Assembly (NCBI RefSeq): GCF_039614715.1
Contig: NZ_CP154857.1
Location: forward strand, 744,001-808,000
Length of the DNA: 64,000 nucleotides
Direction of reading: 5' to 3'
Source: Microbacterium sp. AZCO
GTDB lineage: Bacteria > Actinomycetota > Actinomycetes > Actinomycetales > Microbacteriaceae
A program made the position numbers and the translations under genes. The notes under the pieces are model-generated. The model was not told the DNA's origin. It was given only the letters and a program-made list of their open reading frames with translations, and made no database searches. This document shows positions 18,615 to 27,830 of the stretch, piece after piece. Numbering within the stretch: position 1 is the stretch's first letter; the number at the start of each line of letters is the position of its first letter.

Positions 18615-20693
18615 CTAGCTAGATGGCAATCCCAGCCTGTCGAAGAACGCCCGGTTGCGCTCTGTCGCCGCATTGACGAGGCCGTCGAAGCTGATGACTT
18701 CGACGTAGGCCTTGTACGGCTCGACGTAGCCGAAGTACCCGAGCCCGTCATGGGTCTTGGTCAGGTTCGACAACTTGCACTGGCGTTCCATCGTCGGTGT
18801 CAAATCGGCGATGACGTAGCAGAAAGCCGGCGGCTCTTGCGCGCTCGACGGGATCGGCCGCCCCGTGGCAGTTGTGATTCGCCCCTCCCTGACGCGCGCG
18901 ACGTAGTCTAGGCATTGCGCGATGGGGTTCTTGTCGTCCGTAGTCGAGTCGTTCCGCATGGGGCGTTTGAGTTCGACGACGACGATCGACTTCAACGGAA
19001 GCTTCTGCCCTGGAGCGGCGAGCACGGGCGAATCTGCCTCACGTATGCGCGTCGCCAGAATGTCCGGTCGATTCGTCGAACCGTCGTCGGTGATGGGCAT
19101 GCTCTTCAGGGTCTTGTCGGACGCGAGATAGTCATGGAATACCAGCCGCTCGTCGAGTATCCAAAGGTTCGACGCGTCGACCCCGACCTCGTTGGAGTCC
19201 CTGCGCATGGGGAACAGCAACTCGTGGATGCGCTCCTCACGAGCGTACTTTCCGTCGCCATTCGACTCGATGAGTCTCGCGAGGATATCCAGTGTCGTCC
19301 GTCGCCTTGCGACGTAGTTCGCCAGATCCGACTGGTTGAGCTCCTTTACGGTCTCGAGATACTCGGCGAGCCGCTCGTCATAGTCTTCGGGTTTGGTGCC
19401 GGTCGATGCCGCGAAGACGGCTTGGCCCTCGGCGAGCACCGCAGTCTCGATCCTCTGGGCGTGCTTGTGAAGCTCCAGTTCAAGGTCCGAGTCCTTCATC
19501 GATGGGTCAACGACGATCCCCGCTGACTCGATGCGATTCATGAGCGGACGGAACTTCGGTCCCTTTGTACTCACGTACTCGTTGATCCGCTCCTTGCTCG
19601 CGATCTGCGCTGACGCGAGTGGCTTGGCCAACGCCTTCGACACCTCCTCCAGAACGCCGGTGCGAATGTCGTCTAGCGTCGGTTCGTCGAGTAGAGCGTC
19701 GCCCGGCAAACGCTCCGGGAGGTCGAAGTCCGTGCGGTCAGCCCTGACGTGTGCGTCGAGAAAGGTCGAGGACAAGTAGCAGACGTAGGTGAATTCGGCC
19801 AACGTGTCATCCTTCATGCGGGCGTACAACCCAGGGAGCCTTCCGGCGATGCTTTCGTCCTTGACCACGCGATTCGCGGCGCACCAGTGCAGTCGTGGTG
19901 TCGCGTTCCGAGCCGAGGTCTTCAACCGAAGGTTGAGCATCTCAAACCTGTGGCCGCTGATCTCGAACGACGCAACGGTCTCGGTGTGCCCGAGTTCGTC
20001 GACGAAGTCTTTTAGCGAGAACGTCTCGTCGTCGTCGGACACGATCACGTCTGGTGCTCCACCTTCACGGAGGAAGTACCAGATGCAGTGCTCGAAGATC
20101 TCGCGTGCGATTGACTCGGCAGTCTTTGCCGCGCTCTGCTGGTACGCCTTCTTAAACCCGTCGAGGCGCACGGTCGTGCCAGCGTCGAGCAGTCCGTCGG
20201 GCGAGGCGCCGGGTACGACGTCCTGGCTGACCGAGAACGTGAATTCGCGCGCGAAGAGTGTCTCGTCGTCGTAGTAAGCGCTGCGCACCTCGACGCGGTC
20301 GAATGCGACCAGCCAAAGCAGGCGGCCCACTCCGCGGCAGCCAATCCCTGCCTTGAAGTCGCTATCGAGTGTCTCAAAGGACGTCATGTTCTCCGCGGTG
20401 AACCCGATGCCGTTGTCCTCGACGCTGAAGCCGGTGATGATCTTCAGGGGTGCGCGCCCGGGGGCGCTGGTGCCGAGATCGAGCGACGCGTGGGCCTCCC
20501 GATGGATGCGTACGCTGAGACGTCCACGACCCGCCACATCGTTGGGGAAACGGGTATCGATTGCCTGAATGCCGTTGACGACCGCCTCATGGAGCGGGAG
20601 GAGCGCATGGGTCTTCGGCAACGTTGTGTTCCGCACCCGACCTGCCAGCGAAGTCGTCAGCGCCATGGTTCCCCACTTCGTGCTCGTTGTCAT
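18615..20693 (-). CDS. GHKL-type ATPase fused to a PD-(D/E)XK nuclease-like domain
   Basis: A 692-residue protein. The N-terminal 200 residues carry the Bergerat ATP fold of the Hsp90/MutL/MORC superfamily: EAVVNGIQAID (N box, N40), EDNGIGF (D93) and GIGCRGVGRLLW (about 116-127). A helical middle section follows. The C-terminal region has D544 in RPDIL and E574-x-K576 in VVVELKRP, preceded by a conserved-looking NLWILDERLVFHDYL, as in PD-(D/E)XK nucleases. An ATPase joined to a nuclease on a mobile element suggests anti-phage defence or DNA processing. It is transcribed alone. The exact family is not identified. The start at 20693 is chosen, with an in-frame ATG nine codons later. Confidence 0.8.
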   Translation of the reverse strand: MTTSTKWGTMALTTSLAGRVRNTTLPKTHALLPLHEAVVNGIQAIDTRFPNDVAGRGRLSVRIHREAHASLDLGTSAPGRAPLKIITGFSVEDNGIGFTAENMTSFETLDSDFKAGIGCRGVGRLLWLVAFDRVEVRSAYYDDETLFAREFTFSVSQDVVPGASPDGLLDAGTTVRLDGFKKAYQQSAAKTAESIAREIFEHCIWYFLREGGAPDVIVSDDDETFSLKDFVDELGHTETVASFEISGHRFEMLNLRLKTSARNATPRLHWCAANRVVKDESIAGRLPGLYARMKDDTLAEFTYVCYLSSTFLDAHVRADRTDFDLPERLPGDALLDEPTLDDIRTGVLEEVSKALAKPLASAQIASKERINEYVSTKGPKFRPLMNRIESAGIVVDPSMKDSDLELELHKHAQRIETAVLAEGQAVFAASTGTKPEDYDERLAEYLETVKELNQSDLANYVARRRTTLDILARLIESNGDGKYAREERIHELLFPMRRDSNEVGVDASNLWILDERLVFHDYLASDKTLKSMPITDDGSTNRPDILATRIREADSPVLAAPGQKLPLKSIVVVELKRPMRNDSTTDDKNPIAQCLDYVARVREGRITTATGRPIPSSAQEPPAFCYVIADLTPTMERQCKLSNLTKTHDGLGYFGYVEPYKAYVEVISFDGLVNAATERNRAFFDRLGLPSS

Positions 20694-20900
20694 GGAACCT
20701 AGACCCGGCTACTGACATGGACCATCGTGCCTGACCTCTCATGGGAGTGATGACCGGAACACACCGCTTCCTGCATGCTGGAATCGCCAGCAGCCGCTGG
20801 ATTTCGCGGCGAACTCATCGCGGATGGCGGAGGCAGAAGGGTCTCCTTGAACCCCTCTGAGCGCATGGACGTTCGAGGTGACAATGAGTCCCACGGAGAT

Positions 20901-21476
20901 CTACCCAGGTCGCTTCGGCGGTGCCTGCGCGGCGATGTACGCGTCCTCGACGGCCCTGCGGCGGGCGACGTCCTCGACGACGAAGGTGCGGAAGTCAGCG
21001 GCGCGATCACGGATCGGAGCTTCGGCGATCGCGGGTGCAGGGTCTTCCCCCGGCCACGAGGTCTGTCGGGTTGCGCGGTCGCGGTCGAGACGGGCGCCGC
21101 AGGCGGCGACCCAGTCGTGCAGGCGCTCGCGGGCCTCGGCGAAGTCTTGGTGCCATCCGAGTGGGGCGGAGCCGTTCTGCTGCTCGTCGTAGGCGCAGAG
21201 CCAGTGGAGGTGCAGGGCGGAGAGTTCCCAGACGAGCTCGGGGTGGCGATGCCATAGTGGGGGGACGATCGACGGACCGAGTCCGTAGCTGCGGCGCAGC
21301 CAATTAACCCATCGGTCGAGTTCGACCCACTCGAACGCGGCTTGGTCCGCGGTGAGGATGTTCCAGTTCACTGGGCGTGGGACCGAGGGGAGGCCTTCCG
21401 GCTCGGTCTCCGGCGCGTCGGCAGGCGGCGGGTCGAACTGGTAGCCGCGGATGTGGAGGGGCTCGTCGGCAGGCAT
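20901..21476 (-). CDS. DUF4913-like mobile-element protein
   Basis: A 191-residue protein from the ATG at 21476. The central part (WVELDRWVNWLRRSYGL, then PPLWHRHPELVWELSALHLHW) is the pattern I associate with DUF4913, a family found in actinobacterial conjugative elements. The C-terminus is Arg/Ala-rich and helical. Function unknown. It is the last gene of the leftward transfer operon, 10 bp after ssb. About 207 bp without recognisable features separates it from the GHKL gene. Confidence 0.72.
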   Translation of the reverse strand: MPADEPLHIRGYQFDPPPADAPETEPEGLPSVPRPVNWNILTADQAAFEWVELDRWVNWLRRSYGLGPSIVPPLWHRHPELVWELSALHLHWLCAYDEQQNGSAPLGWHQDFAEARERLHDWVAACGARLDRDRATRQTSWPGEDPAPAIAEAPIRDRAADFRTFVVEDVARRRAVEDAYIAAQAPPKRPG

Positions 21477-21486
21477 CGGACGGACC

Positions 21487-21912
21487 TCAGAGGGAGACGG
21501 GTCGGACGGCGGGCTTCGGGTTCGACGGTGTCGCCGGCGCCAGCGGTGGCACGGTGCGGCGGCGTTGCAGAGTGTAGTTCGTCCGAGCGGAATCGTGACC
21601 GAGACGCTTCGCGACGAACTCTTCAACCTCGACCGTCTCGCCATCGCGCTGTCGTGGCGATGTGTGGGTGTAGCCCTCGGCGATGAAGGCGTCGCCCTTG
21701 TTGAACATCGCGTAGGCGCGTTCGGCGTTGCGGCGGAACATCACGAGGTCGTGGTAGGTCGTCTCCATCTGAGTGAAGGTGCCGTCATCGTTGCGTTCGA
21801 AGTGCTCCTGCCCGATGCGCACCCAGAATCGGGCCTCGCCCTTCGCATTGAAGGCGAGTTGGGGCTCCGATGCAAGGAAGCCGGAGAGAGATTGCTGGGT
21901 CTGGATCGTCAT
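21487..21912 (-). CDS. ssb: Single-stranded DNA-binding protein
   Basis: OB-fold protein of 141 residues. Recognisable segments are LSGFLASEPQLAFNAKGEAR near the N-terminus and HDLVMFRRNAERAYAMFNKG, then DAFIAEGYTH, matching the strands and loops of SSB. The C-terminal tail is short and basic/proline-rich, lacking the acidic DDDIPF-like tip of housekeeping SSB; this suggests an element-specific version protecting transferred single strands. It lies between the coupling protein gene (55-bp gap) and the DUF4913 gene. Confidence 0.85.
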   Translation of the reverse strand: MTIQTQQSLSGFLASEPQLAFNAKGEARFWVRIGQEHFERNDDGTFTQMETTYHDLVMFRRNAERAYAMFNKGDAFIAEGYTHTSPRQRDGETVEVEEFVAKRLGHDSARTNYTLQRRRTVPPLAPATPSNPKPAVRPVSL

Positions 21913-21967
21913 CGGATACTCCTACCGAGGTGGCCGCGGGTCGGCCATCACCAAGTAGGTGCGTTCG

Positions 21968-23740
21968 CTATCCCCGCCGCAGCTGCTCCTCTACCCGCGC
22001 ACGGTCCTCGCGCAACCTGGCGGCATCGGGGCGCGCGGTCCACTCACGCAGCTGCGTGACGATCGGAGGAGCAGCCCTCAGCATGAGGAGGGCAGTGCCG
22101 TACGGGAGTGTGCGGATCACGTCGGGCGGCATGATCGGGACGCGTCGTGTCGAGCGCTGGTTGGAGCGCAGGCCGCGCTCACCGACGGTGATCGAGTCGG
22201 TGATCTCGTCGCGATCGCCGATCAATGTGGAGATGTCTTGAAGGTCCCTAGACCCGGAAGCGCCGCCGAGCACGATCTTCGCGATGCTCGCGTCCCAGAT
22301 CGCTGTGGCGGCGTTGTCGCCCCATCGTTGCCGGGCCTGCGCGAGTGACTGGAGCACCGGCATTGTGGTGATTCCGGTTCCGCCGCCTTCCGCCATCAGG
22401 ACGGGTAGCGACGGCAGGGGCGCGAGGTTGCCGATCTCATCGAGCGCGAGGAGGAGGGGTGGGTCGAGTCGTGCGCCGGGGGCGCGTGCGGCGACGCGTC
22501 GGGCTGTTTCGACGAGGTCTTCGACGAGCGCAGCGACGAGCGACGATGAGGCGCCAGCGCCCGCGCCGGTGGCCAGGAGGTAGAGAGTGCCGTGGCGGCG
22601 GAGAAAGGCCTCTGGGTCGAAGTGTTCGTCTTCGTCGGGGCTGACGGCTTCGAGGACTCGTGGATCGGCGAGAGCCGAGAGTGCGAGCGATACGCCTTGC
22701 CAGATCGAGTCGCGCGTTCGAGGGTCCGCGTCGATCATCGCCTCGAGTGACTCGGCCCAGCCGGTCGCGGCGCCGGGCGTCGTGGTGAGGATCGCCACCG
22801 CATCTTGTGCCGCGGCCGGGTCGAGGGTCCATCGGTAGAGCTCGGCCGGCGAACGGCCGTCAAGCGCTGCCGCGTGTAGGAGCGCCTGGAGCGCGGTTCG
22901 GGTCTTCCCTTCCCAGAAGCCGCCGTTCTCGACTCCGACGCTTGACAGGCCGGTGCCGGCCGCGAGTCCCGCGGCTCGGATCATCGCGGTGAGGGGGATC
23001 TCGCACCCCCGAACCGGTGACCACCGCAGGCCGGCCGGGACGCCGGGGGCGAGTTGCTGTGGGTCGAACACCGCGACCGGGCCGCGTCGCATCCGCGCGC
23101 GAATGGTGGCGGTGAGGTTGTCTGGCCGGGTCGAGGTGGTCACTACCGCGCCGGGTGCATCGAGGATCGAGTTGATGACAATGTGTGCGCCCTTGCCCGA
23201 CCGAGGCGGCCCGATCACGAGGATGGAGTCCTCCACCGAGGTCCACACCTTTGTACCGCGTGCCGCCCCGACGAGGTACCCCACGTCGATGGGCTGGGGC
23301 TTGGTGACGGATGACCGAAGGTGCTTCGCCCTCGACAGCAGTGCGCGGTCAGATGCTGCGCGGCGGACGTCGGCCGATGTCGCGATCCCGGCGATGCGGT
23401 TGGGGTCGGAGCCAGTGTGGTGCTTGAGGTTGCGGATCACTCGCCAGACCCACCATGCGGCCGTCGCGATCAGAGCGACGAGCACGGTGACCGCTGCCCA
23501 GTAGACGACGGGGTTGAGGCCCACGGAGCCCAGCGCAGCCCCGGGATCGCCCGGAGAGCCGAAGACCCCGATTCCTGCGGCGAGACCACCGGTCGGCTGT
23601 TCTGCTCCCGTCGCGAACGCGGCAACGTTGCCGGCCACACGAAGGACGCCGGCGATCGCGACAATCCCGCCCAGGGCGAGCAAGGCGAGGTTGGTCAGTG
23701 CGTCGTGCCCGGAGACATCGAGGCCGTTGTTCGCGGTCAT
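21968..23740 (-). CDS. Type IV coupling protein (VirD4/TraG family)
   Basis: Membrane ATPase that brings the relaxase-DNA complex to the secretion channel. The ATG at 23740 overlaps the upstream stop by 4 bp (590 residues). Two N-terminal membrane segments (about residues 18-38 and 77-100) are followed by Walker A VIGPPRSGKGAHIVI near residue 175 and Walker B LLLALDEIGNLAPLPSLPVL near 405, whose DEIGNLAPLP motif is typical of TraM-recognition/TraG C-terminal domains. The length is normal. Partner genes for VirB4-like and TrbL-like proteins lie directly upstream in the same operon. Confidence 0.93.
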   Translation of the reverse strand: MTANNGLDVSGHDALTNLALLALGGIVAIAGVLRVAGNVAAFATGAEQPTGGLAAGIGVFGSPGDPGAALGSVGLNPVVYWAAVTVLVALIATAAWWVWRVIRNLKHHTGSDPNRIAGIATSADVRRAASDRALLSRAKHLRSSVTKPQPIDVGYLVGAARGTKVWTSVEDSILVIGPPRSGKGAHIVINSILDAPGAVVTTSTRPDNLTATIRARMRRGPVAVFDPQQLAPGVPAGLRWSPVRGCEIPLTAMIRAAGLAAGTGLSSVGVENGGFWEGKTRTALQALLHAAALDGRSPAELYRWTLDPAAAQDAVAILTTTPGAATGWAESLEAMIDADPRTRDSIWQGVSLALSALADPRVLEAVSPDEDEHFDPEAFLRRHGTLYLLATGAGAGASSSLVAALVEDLVETARRVAARAPGARLDPPLLLALDEIGNLAPLPSLPVLMAEGGGTGITTMPVLQSLAQARQRWGDNAATAIWDASIAKIVLGGASGSRDLQDISTLIGDRDEITDSITVGERGLRSNQRSTRRVPIMPPDVIRTLPYGTALLMLRAAPPIVTQLREWTARPDAARLREDRARVEEQLRRG

Positions 23741-24312
23741 GTCAGTCCCGCGACCACGCATGTGCCGGAGATTCGCCCGACGAGGACGACCTCGCCGTCA
23801 GCGCTGACTCGGCAGATTCCTGGTTCTAGTAGCGCGCGCGCGGAGCCGTCCGTGGATGCCTTGGTGTGTCGCACGATGATCGCGACGGCGACCTCTTCGC
23901 CGGGGATGAAGCCGTCCTCGCCGAGCACAACCCGCGGCGGCGCAATGAGGGGTGTTGCATCGATGAGACCATCGGCGATCGGCGTCCCGACTACATCGTC
24001 CCGACGCGGTGGCTCCACGGACGGGTCAAGCACCCTTTGCAGCGGAGTGGTGACGAGATCTGTGAAGACGGTGCCGTCCGCTTCGTAGACGAGGACCCGC
24101 ACCGGCGACCCACGCTCCTTCAGGACCGAATCGATGACCGTGGCGAACGATGACCGCACCCACGGCGGGCCGAATCGTTGTGGCTCGAGCGGTGTGCCGT
24201 CGACCGTGACAGTCATCGTGCCGTTCGCAGCGATCTTCATCGCGATCACGGGGAGGACCGGCGGTACGGTAATCGCCTTCGCGGACGGTTGTGCTGCATA
24301 GGTCCTGCTCAT
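23737..24312 (-). CDS. Conserved transfer-operon protein of unknown function
   Basis: A 191-residue protein between the VirB4-like and coupling-protein genes, overlapping each by 4 bp. It appears to be beta-rich with no membrane segment: ITVPPVLPVIAMKIAANGTM, then GSPVRVLVYEADGTVFTDLV, and GEEVAVAIIVRHTKAS. No family recognised. Position implies an accessory role in the transfer machinery; that is inference only. Confidence 0.65.
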   Translation of the reverse strand: MSRTYAAQPSAKAITVPPVLPVIAMKIAANGTMTVTVDGTPLEPQRFGPPWVRSSFATVIDSVLKERGSPVRVLVYEADGTVFTDLVTTPLQRVLDPSVEPPRRDDVVGTPIADGLIDATPLIAPPRVVLGEDGFIPGEEVAVAIIVRHTKASTDGSARALLEPGICRVSADGEVVLVGRISGTCVVAGLT

Positions 24313-25802
24313 TTCACGCCCTCCGTCATCCGGGTGGTGGTGTCGAAGGCCGCGAGCTCTGCCGGGTGCAACTGGTGCTGGACTACGAAGCTGCGGTCCT
24401 TGATCCTCCAGAGACCCTGCCCCGTCCCGAGACCGGGCAACAGACTCTGCTCAGTCCCCGTGAGGCCGAGCGCGCTCGCGGTCGCTCCGAGTTGGTCCGC
24501 TTCCTGTCGGTAGATGATGCGTGTCTCTGCGTTCGCGAGCAGCGATGACGCGATCGCGCGCATCGCGGAGCCCTGATCGCCGACGTTGTCGAGGTCGGAG
24601 AGCTTGTGGAACACCAGCAGGTTGGCGATCCCGTAGTGGCGAGCGAGGCGCCATTGGGCATCCATCCGTCGCAAGAGCGCCGGATGGGACATGAGGCGCC
24701 AGGCTTCGTCGTAGATGACCCATCGTTGCCCGCCGTGTGGATCGAGGAGCGCCGACTCCATCCATGCAGACGAGCACGTCATGAGGACGGAGACGAGCGT
24801 CGCGTTCTCTGCGACTCTCGAGAGGTCGAGTGAGATCATCGGGAGGCTCGGATCGAACGTGACCGTGCTCGGCCCGTCGAAAAGGCCCGCGAGGTCGCCG
24901 GCGACGAGTCGGCGGAGTGCGTGACCAACGACCCGGCCGTCTTCGACGAGGCGATGGTCAGTGTGGTGGGACTCGTCGGGCGAGAGGATTCGGTCGACGA
25001 CCATCGGGAGGATCGGCGTCTCGCACGAGCGGACCGCGTCGGCGAGCGCCAGGTCGATCGCGGTGTGCTCCAGTGGGCTCAGCGGTCGCTCGAGCACGGT
25101 TTCGGTGAGTGCTCCGATGAGGTCGCGGCGCCGAGCGGCGACTTGGCCGGCCCAGCTCTCGTCGGTAAGGCCGGATGGCCGGTGCCCTTCGTCGAGAGGG
25201 TTGAGTCGATTCGCCATTCCGTGTCCGAGCACGATCGCCTGCCCCCCGACGGCTTCGGCGACGGCGGTGTGCTCGCCCTTCGGGTCGCCGGGCACGTAGA
25301 CGCGCCGGCCGAAGGGGATCGATCTCGTGTAGAGACTCTTGACGAGGGAAGACTTGCCAGATCCGACGATCCCCGCGAGCACGATATTCGGTGCAGTGAT
25401 CATCCCGCGGGAGTACAGCACCCAGGGGTCGTAGACGAACGACGCCCCCGAGTACAGGTCCTGCCCGACGAATACTCCTTGGGAGCCGAGCCCGCCCTTG
25501 GCGAGGAACGGGTAAGCACCCGCCAGCGTCGCGCTGGTGTCCTGATGGCGGGGGAGGCGCAGACGCCCCGGGGTGCGCAGCGCCGCGGCCCTCGATTCGC
25601 CCGATGCGGGCAGATATCTGGTTGCTCGCTGGGTGGCGCGCAGCGCCTCGAACTCGGCGCGCTGAGCTGCGGTCGCGGCCGCTCGGGCGTCAGCAGTGAG
25701 CTTCTGGGATGCCGTCCGCCTGGCGCGACGATCCTTTCGCCGCTCGCCTGCGGGGTCTACGAGGACGGTGGTGTGAACTCGCTGGTCTCCGCGCCCGATC
25801 AC
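24309..25802 (-). CDS. VirB4-like conjugation ATPase
   Basis: Motor ATPase of the mating channel. The GTG at 25802 overlaps the upstream stop; 497 residues, shorter than Gram-negative VirB4 but usual for the actinobacterial form. Walker A is AGIVGSGKSSLVKSL near residue 144, followed by GRRVYVPGDPKGE. Walker B is WVIYDEAWRLMSHPALLRRM near residue 375, with the VirB4 pattern YDEAW. The N-terminus is highly charged and Ala/Arg-rich. It lies in the block TrbL-SCO6880-unknown-VirB4-unknown-VirD4. Confidence 0.9.
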   Translation of the reverse strand: MIGRGDQRVHTTVLVDPAGERRKDRRARRTASQKLTADARAAATAAQRAEFEALRATQRATRYLPASGESRAAALRTPGRLRLPRHQDTSATLAGAYPFLAKGGLGSQGVFVGQDLYSGASFVYDPWVLYSRGMITAPNIVLAGIVGSGKSSLVKSLYTRSIPFGRRVYVPGDPKGEHTAVAEAVGGQAIVLGHGMANRLNPLDEGHRPSGLTDESWAGQVAARRRDLIGALTETVLERPLSPLEHTAIDLALADAVRSCETPILPMVVDRILSPDESHHTDHRLVEDGRVVGHALRRLVAGDLAGLFDGPSTVTFDPSLPMISLDLSRVAENATLVSVLMTCSSAWMESALLDPHGGQRWVIYDEAWRLMSHPALLRRMDAQWRLARHYGIANLLVFHKLSDLDNVGDQGSAMRAIASSLLANAETRIIYRQEADQLGATASALGLTGTEQSLLPGLGTGQGLWRIKDRSFVVQHQLHPAELAAFDTTTRMTEGVK

Positions 25803-26284
25803 AGTGACATCCCGCTACGTCGGCGACCCGTTGATCGCGAGCCCGGGGAGGAGAAGGGGGAGGCGCGGAGGAAGGAGTCGTCTGCATTGATGCGCGGTGC
25901 GATCGCCTCCGTGAGGGGGAGCAGCGCGCTTGGTGTCGCGGGGCCCCAGACGATCCGGCTGGAGTGCTGCGACGCCAGATCCACGGCCAGCTCCGCCCGG
26001 GCGACAAGCGCAGACGCTCGGCGCAGCGCGCTCGCGGCCGCGTACGCCTCCTCAATACCCGCCCCGTGACCGCCGTCCTCGGCGTGGGGGAGTGCGCTCT
26101 CGCTCGTGTGGGCGGAGGCGAGCTGATCAAGCACCTGCCCCAGCGATCTGAGGCCTCCCAACACGTCTCTGACCACGATGTAGGTCTCGGCCGGCTGCTC
26201 GAACGATCGGGTTGCATGCGCGAGTGCGCGGAGCGCCTGGCACGCTTCCTCGCCATCCACGACGGGATCTTGGAACGTAGGCAT
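25799..26284 (-). CDS. Small transfer-operon protein, unknown
   Basis: A 161-residue protein starting at the ATG at 26284, preceded by a GGGAAG ribosome-site-like stretch. It is mostly helical (EEACQALRALAHATRSFEQP, then IEEAYAAASALRRASALVAR), ending in a Ser/Pro/Arg-rich tail. A long upstream extension in the same frame is rejected as proline/arginine shadow coding over the SCO6880-like gene. It overlaps the VirB4-like gene by 4 bp. Function unknown. Confidence 0.65.
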   Translation of the reverse strand: MPTFQDPVVDGEEACQALRALAHATRSFEQPAETYIVVRDVLGGLRSLGQVLDQLASAHTSESALPHAEDGGHGAGIEEAYAAASALRRASALVARAELAVDLASQHSSRIVWGPATPSALLPLTEAIAPRINADDSFLRASPFSSPGSRSTGRRRSGMSL

Positions 26285-26366
26285 TTCGCTTCCCTTGCAA
26301 CGGAGTCTCTGAGCAGGTACGCGTGGGGTCCCCCGGGTGGACGGCGCCAGCGGTCTTCGATTTGGG

Positions 26367-27830
26367 TCAGATCGTTCGGCAGAGAGGCAGCGCGGCGGAT
26401 GCGAACGACTGTGCCTGCTGTCCGACGAGTCGGCGTGTCTCGCAGGCGGCCTGTACGGCGGCTTGCTCGATCGCGGATACTGCAGCATCGAGTTCGTCGA
26501 CCGACGGGGCGGATACCGCGACAAGACCGGTGTAGCGCAGTACGCCGTGCCCCGCGGTCAGGTCCGATTCCTGTTGGATGACGTCGTGGTATTCGGCTGT
26601 CCGCGCGGCATCCTCGATCTGACCGATCTTCGCCCTCTGCGCGGCATCCGAGAGCAGTCCCACTTTCTTCCTGCGGATGTCTCGCGCGGCGACGTCGGCG
26701 CGGACCGGGGTGCAGATGAGTGTGAAGGTGCGCTGGATGCCGGAGGTCAGCAACAGGGGAGAGAGAAAGCCTGGGAAGACCTGGGATCGGGGCCACTCCG
26801 AAATCCACAGGACGGCATGATGCGCGGAGTCGGTGCGAAGCCGATCCCAGGACTCGGTGACGGCGACTGGCCCGGCTGTCGCAAGCGACCTGCCGATGTC
26901 GCCGTGGCGCTCCAGAGCGGGAGCGGCCGCGGGGTCGTACGCGGAGCGGAGTGCTACGGCGACGTCGCCGGGCGTGAGCCATTCGGTGGGTGTCAGGTCC
27001 GCGGCGCGCAGCGCCGTCGCGAAGGTGGTCATCTCTTGCCGGAGGACGCTTGCAGCTCCCTTCATTCCGCCGCCGGCGGCCCGGATCTGGCGGGCGGCAG
27101 CGCGCAGGTCCAGAGCGAGGGCGATCGTGGTCGCGTGGCGTTCACCGGCCGGGCCGGCTCGTTCGATGAGCTCCTTGTAGGTCACCGCCGGCCAGGTGTC
27201 GTCGTCTACGCCATGCCGCGCCCACCACTCAGCGAGCCCGCTGCCTGAACTCGGGACGGTGCGCTCGGAAACTTGTACGCGGGCAATGCGGCCGGAGCGG
27301 CACACGGTTGCGAGCACTCGACCCCAGCCCGCCACTCGCCGTTCCTGCTCTCCGCTGTCGAGCAGGACGAATGCGGGATGGGTGATGCCGACGACGGCGG
27401 TCAACGTCTGGGCGTGTGGATCCTGGATCATTGCGGCGCCCGTTTCCGGATCCACCCATTCGCGTAGCGCGGCGGCATCTCCGGGGAGGGCGAGCGTCCC
27501 GGCAGGGCGTGGCCGAACGACGTCGGCTCGGAACCGGAGTTGACCTCCAATATTTCGCCACACCCAGTGGAGTGTGATCGGTGCCCATTCGATGATCTTG
27601 CGTCCGCCGACGGGGACGAACGAGAGCACCAGGCTGGTCGCCCAGATCGGTGAGGTGAGTCCGAATAGGATGCCGCCACCCATGTACACCGCCGTCGTGA
27701 ACGCGATGAGTCCAACGGTGAGTGTCACGAGCTGAGCCAGCGACAGCCCGAGCAGCACGCCGCGCTTGGGCAGCCGTGAGAACTGAACCGGGCGGAGCTG
27801 ATTCGCGCGATGAGTGTTCGTGGTGGTCAT
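26367..27830 (-). CDS. SCO6880-family conjugation protein
   Basis: A 487-residue membrane-anchored protein. Two N-terminal transmembrane segments (about residues 26-46 and 50-70) are followed by KIIEWAPITLHWVWRNIGGQ, a hallmark I associate with SCO6880-like proteins of actinobacterial mobile elements, and by a long soluble region. It probably corresponds to a VirB3/VirB4-N-terminal-like component, since it sits just upstream of the Walker-box ATPase; this is inferred. Its ATG overlaps the stop of the TrbL-like gene by 4 bp. Confidence 0.82.
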   Translation of the reverse strand: MTTTNTHRANQLRPVQFSRLPKRGVLLGLSLAQLVTLTVGLIAFTTAVYMGGGILFGLTSPIWATSLVLSFVPVGGRKIIEWAPITLHWVWRNIGGQLRFRADVVRPRPAGTLALPGDAAALREWVDPETGAAMIQDPHAQTLTAVVGITHPAFVLLDSGEQERRVAGWGRVLATVCRSGRIARVQVSERTVPSSGSGLAEWWARHGVDDDTWPAVTYKELIERAGPAGERHATTIALALDLRAAARQIRAAGGGMKGAASVLRQEMTTFATALRAADLTPTEWLTPGDVAVALRSAYDPAAAPALERHGDIGRSLATAGPVAVTESWDRLRTDSAHHAVLWISEWPRSQVFPGFLSPLLLTSGIQRTFTLICTPVRADVAARDIRRKKVGLLSDAAQRAKIGQIEDAARTAEYHDVIQQESDLTAGHGVLRYTGLVAVSAPSVDELDAAVSAIEQAAVQAACETRRLVGQQAQSFASAALPLCRTI

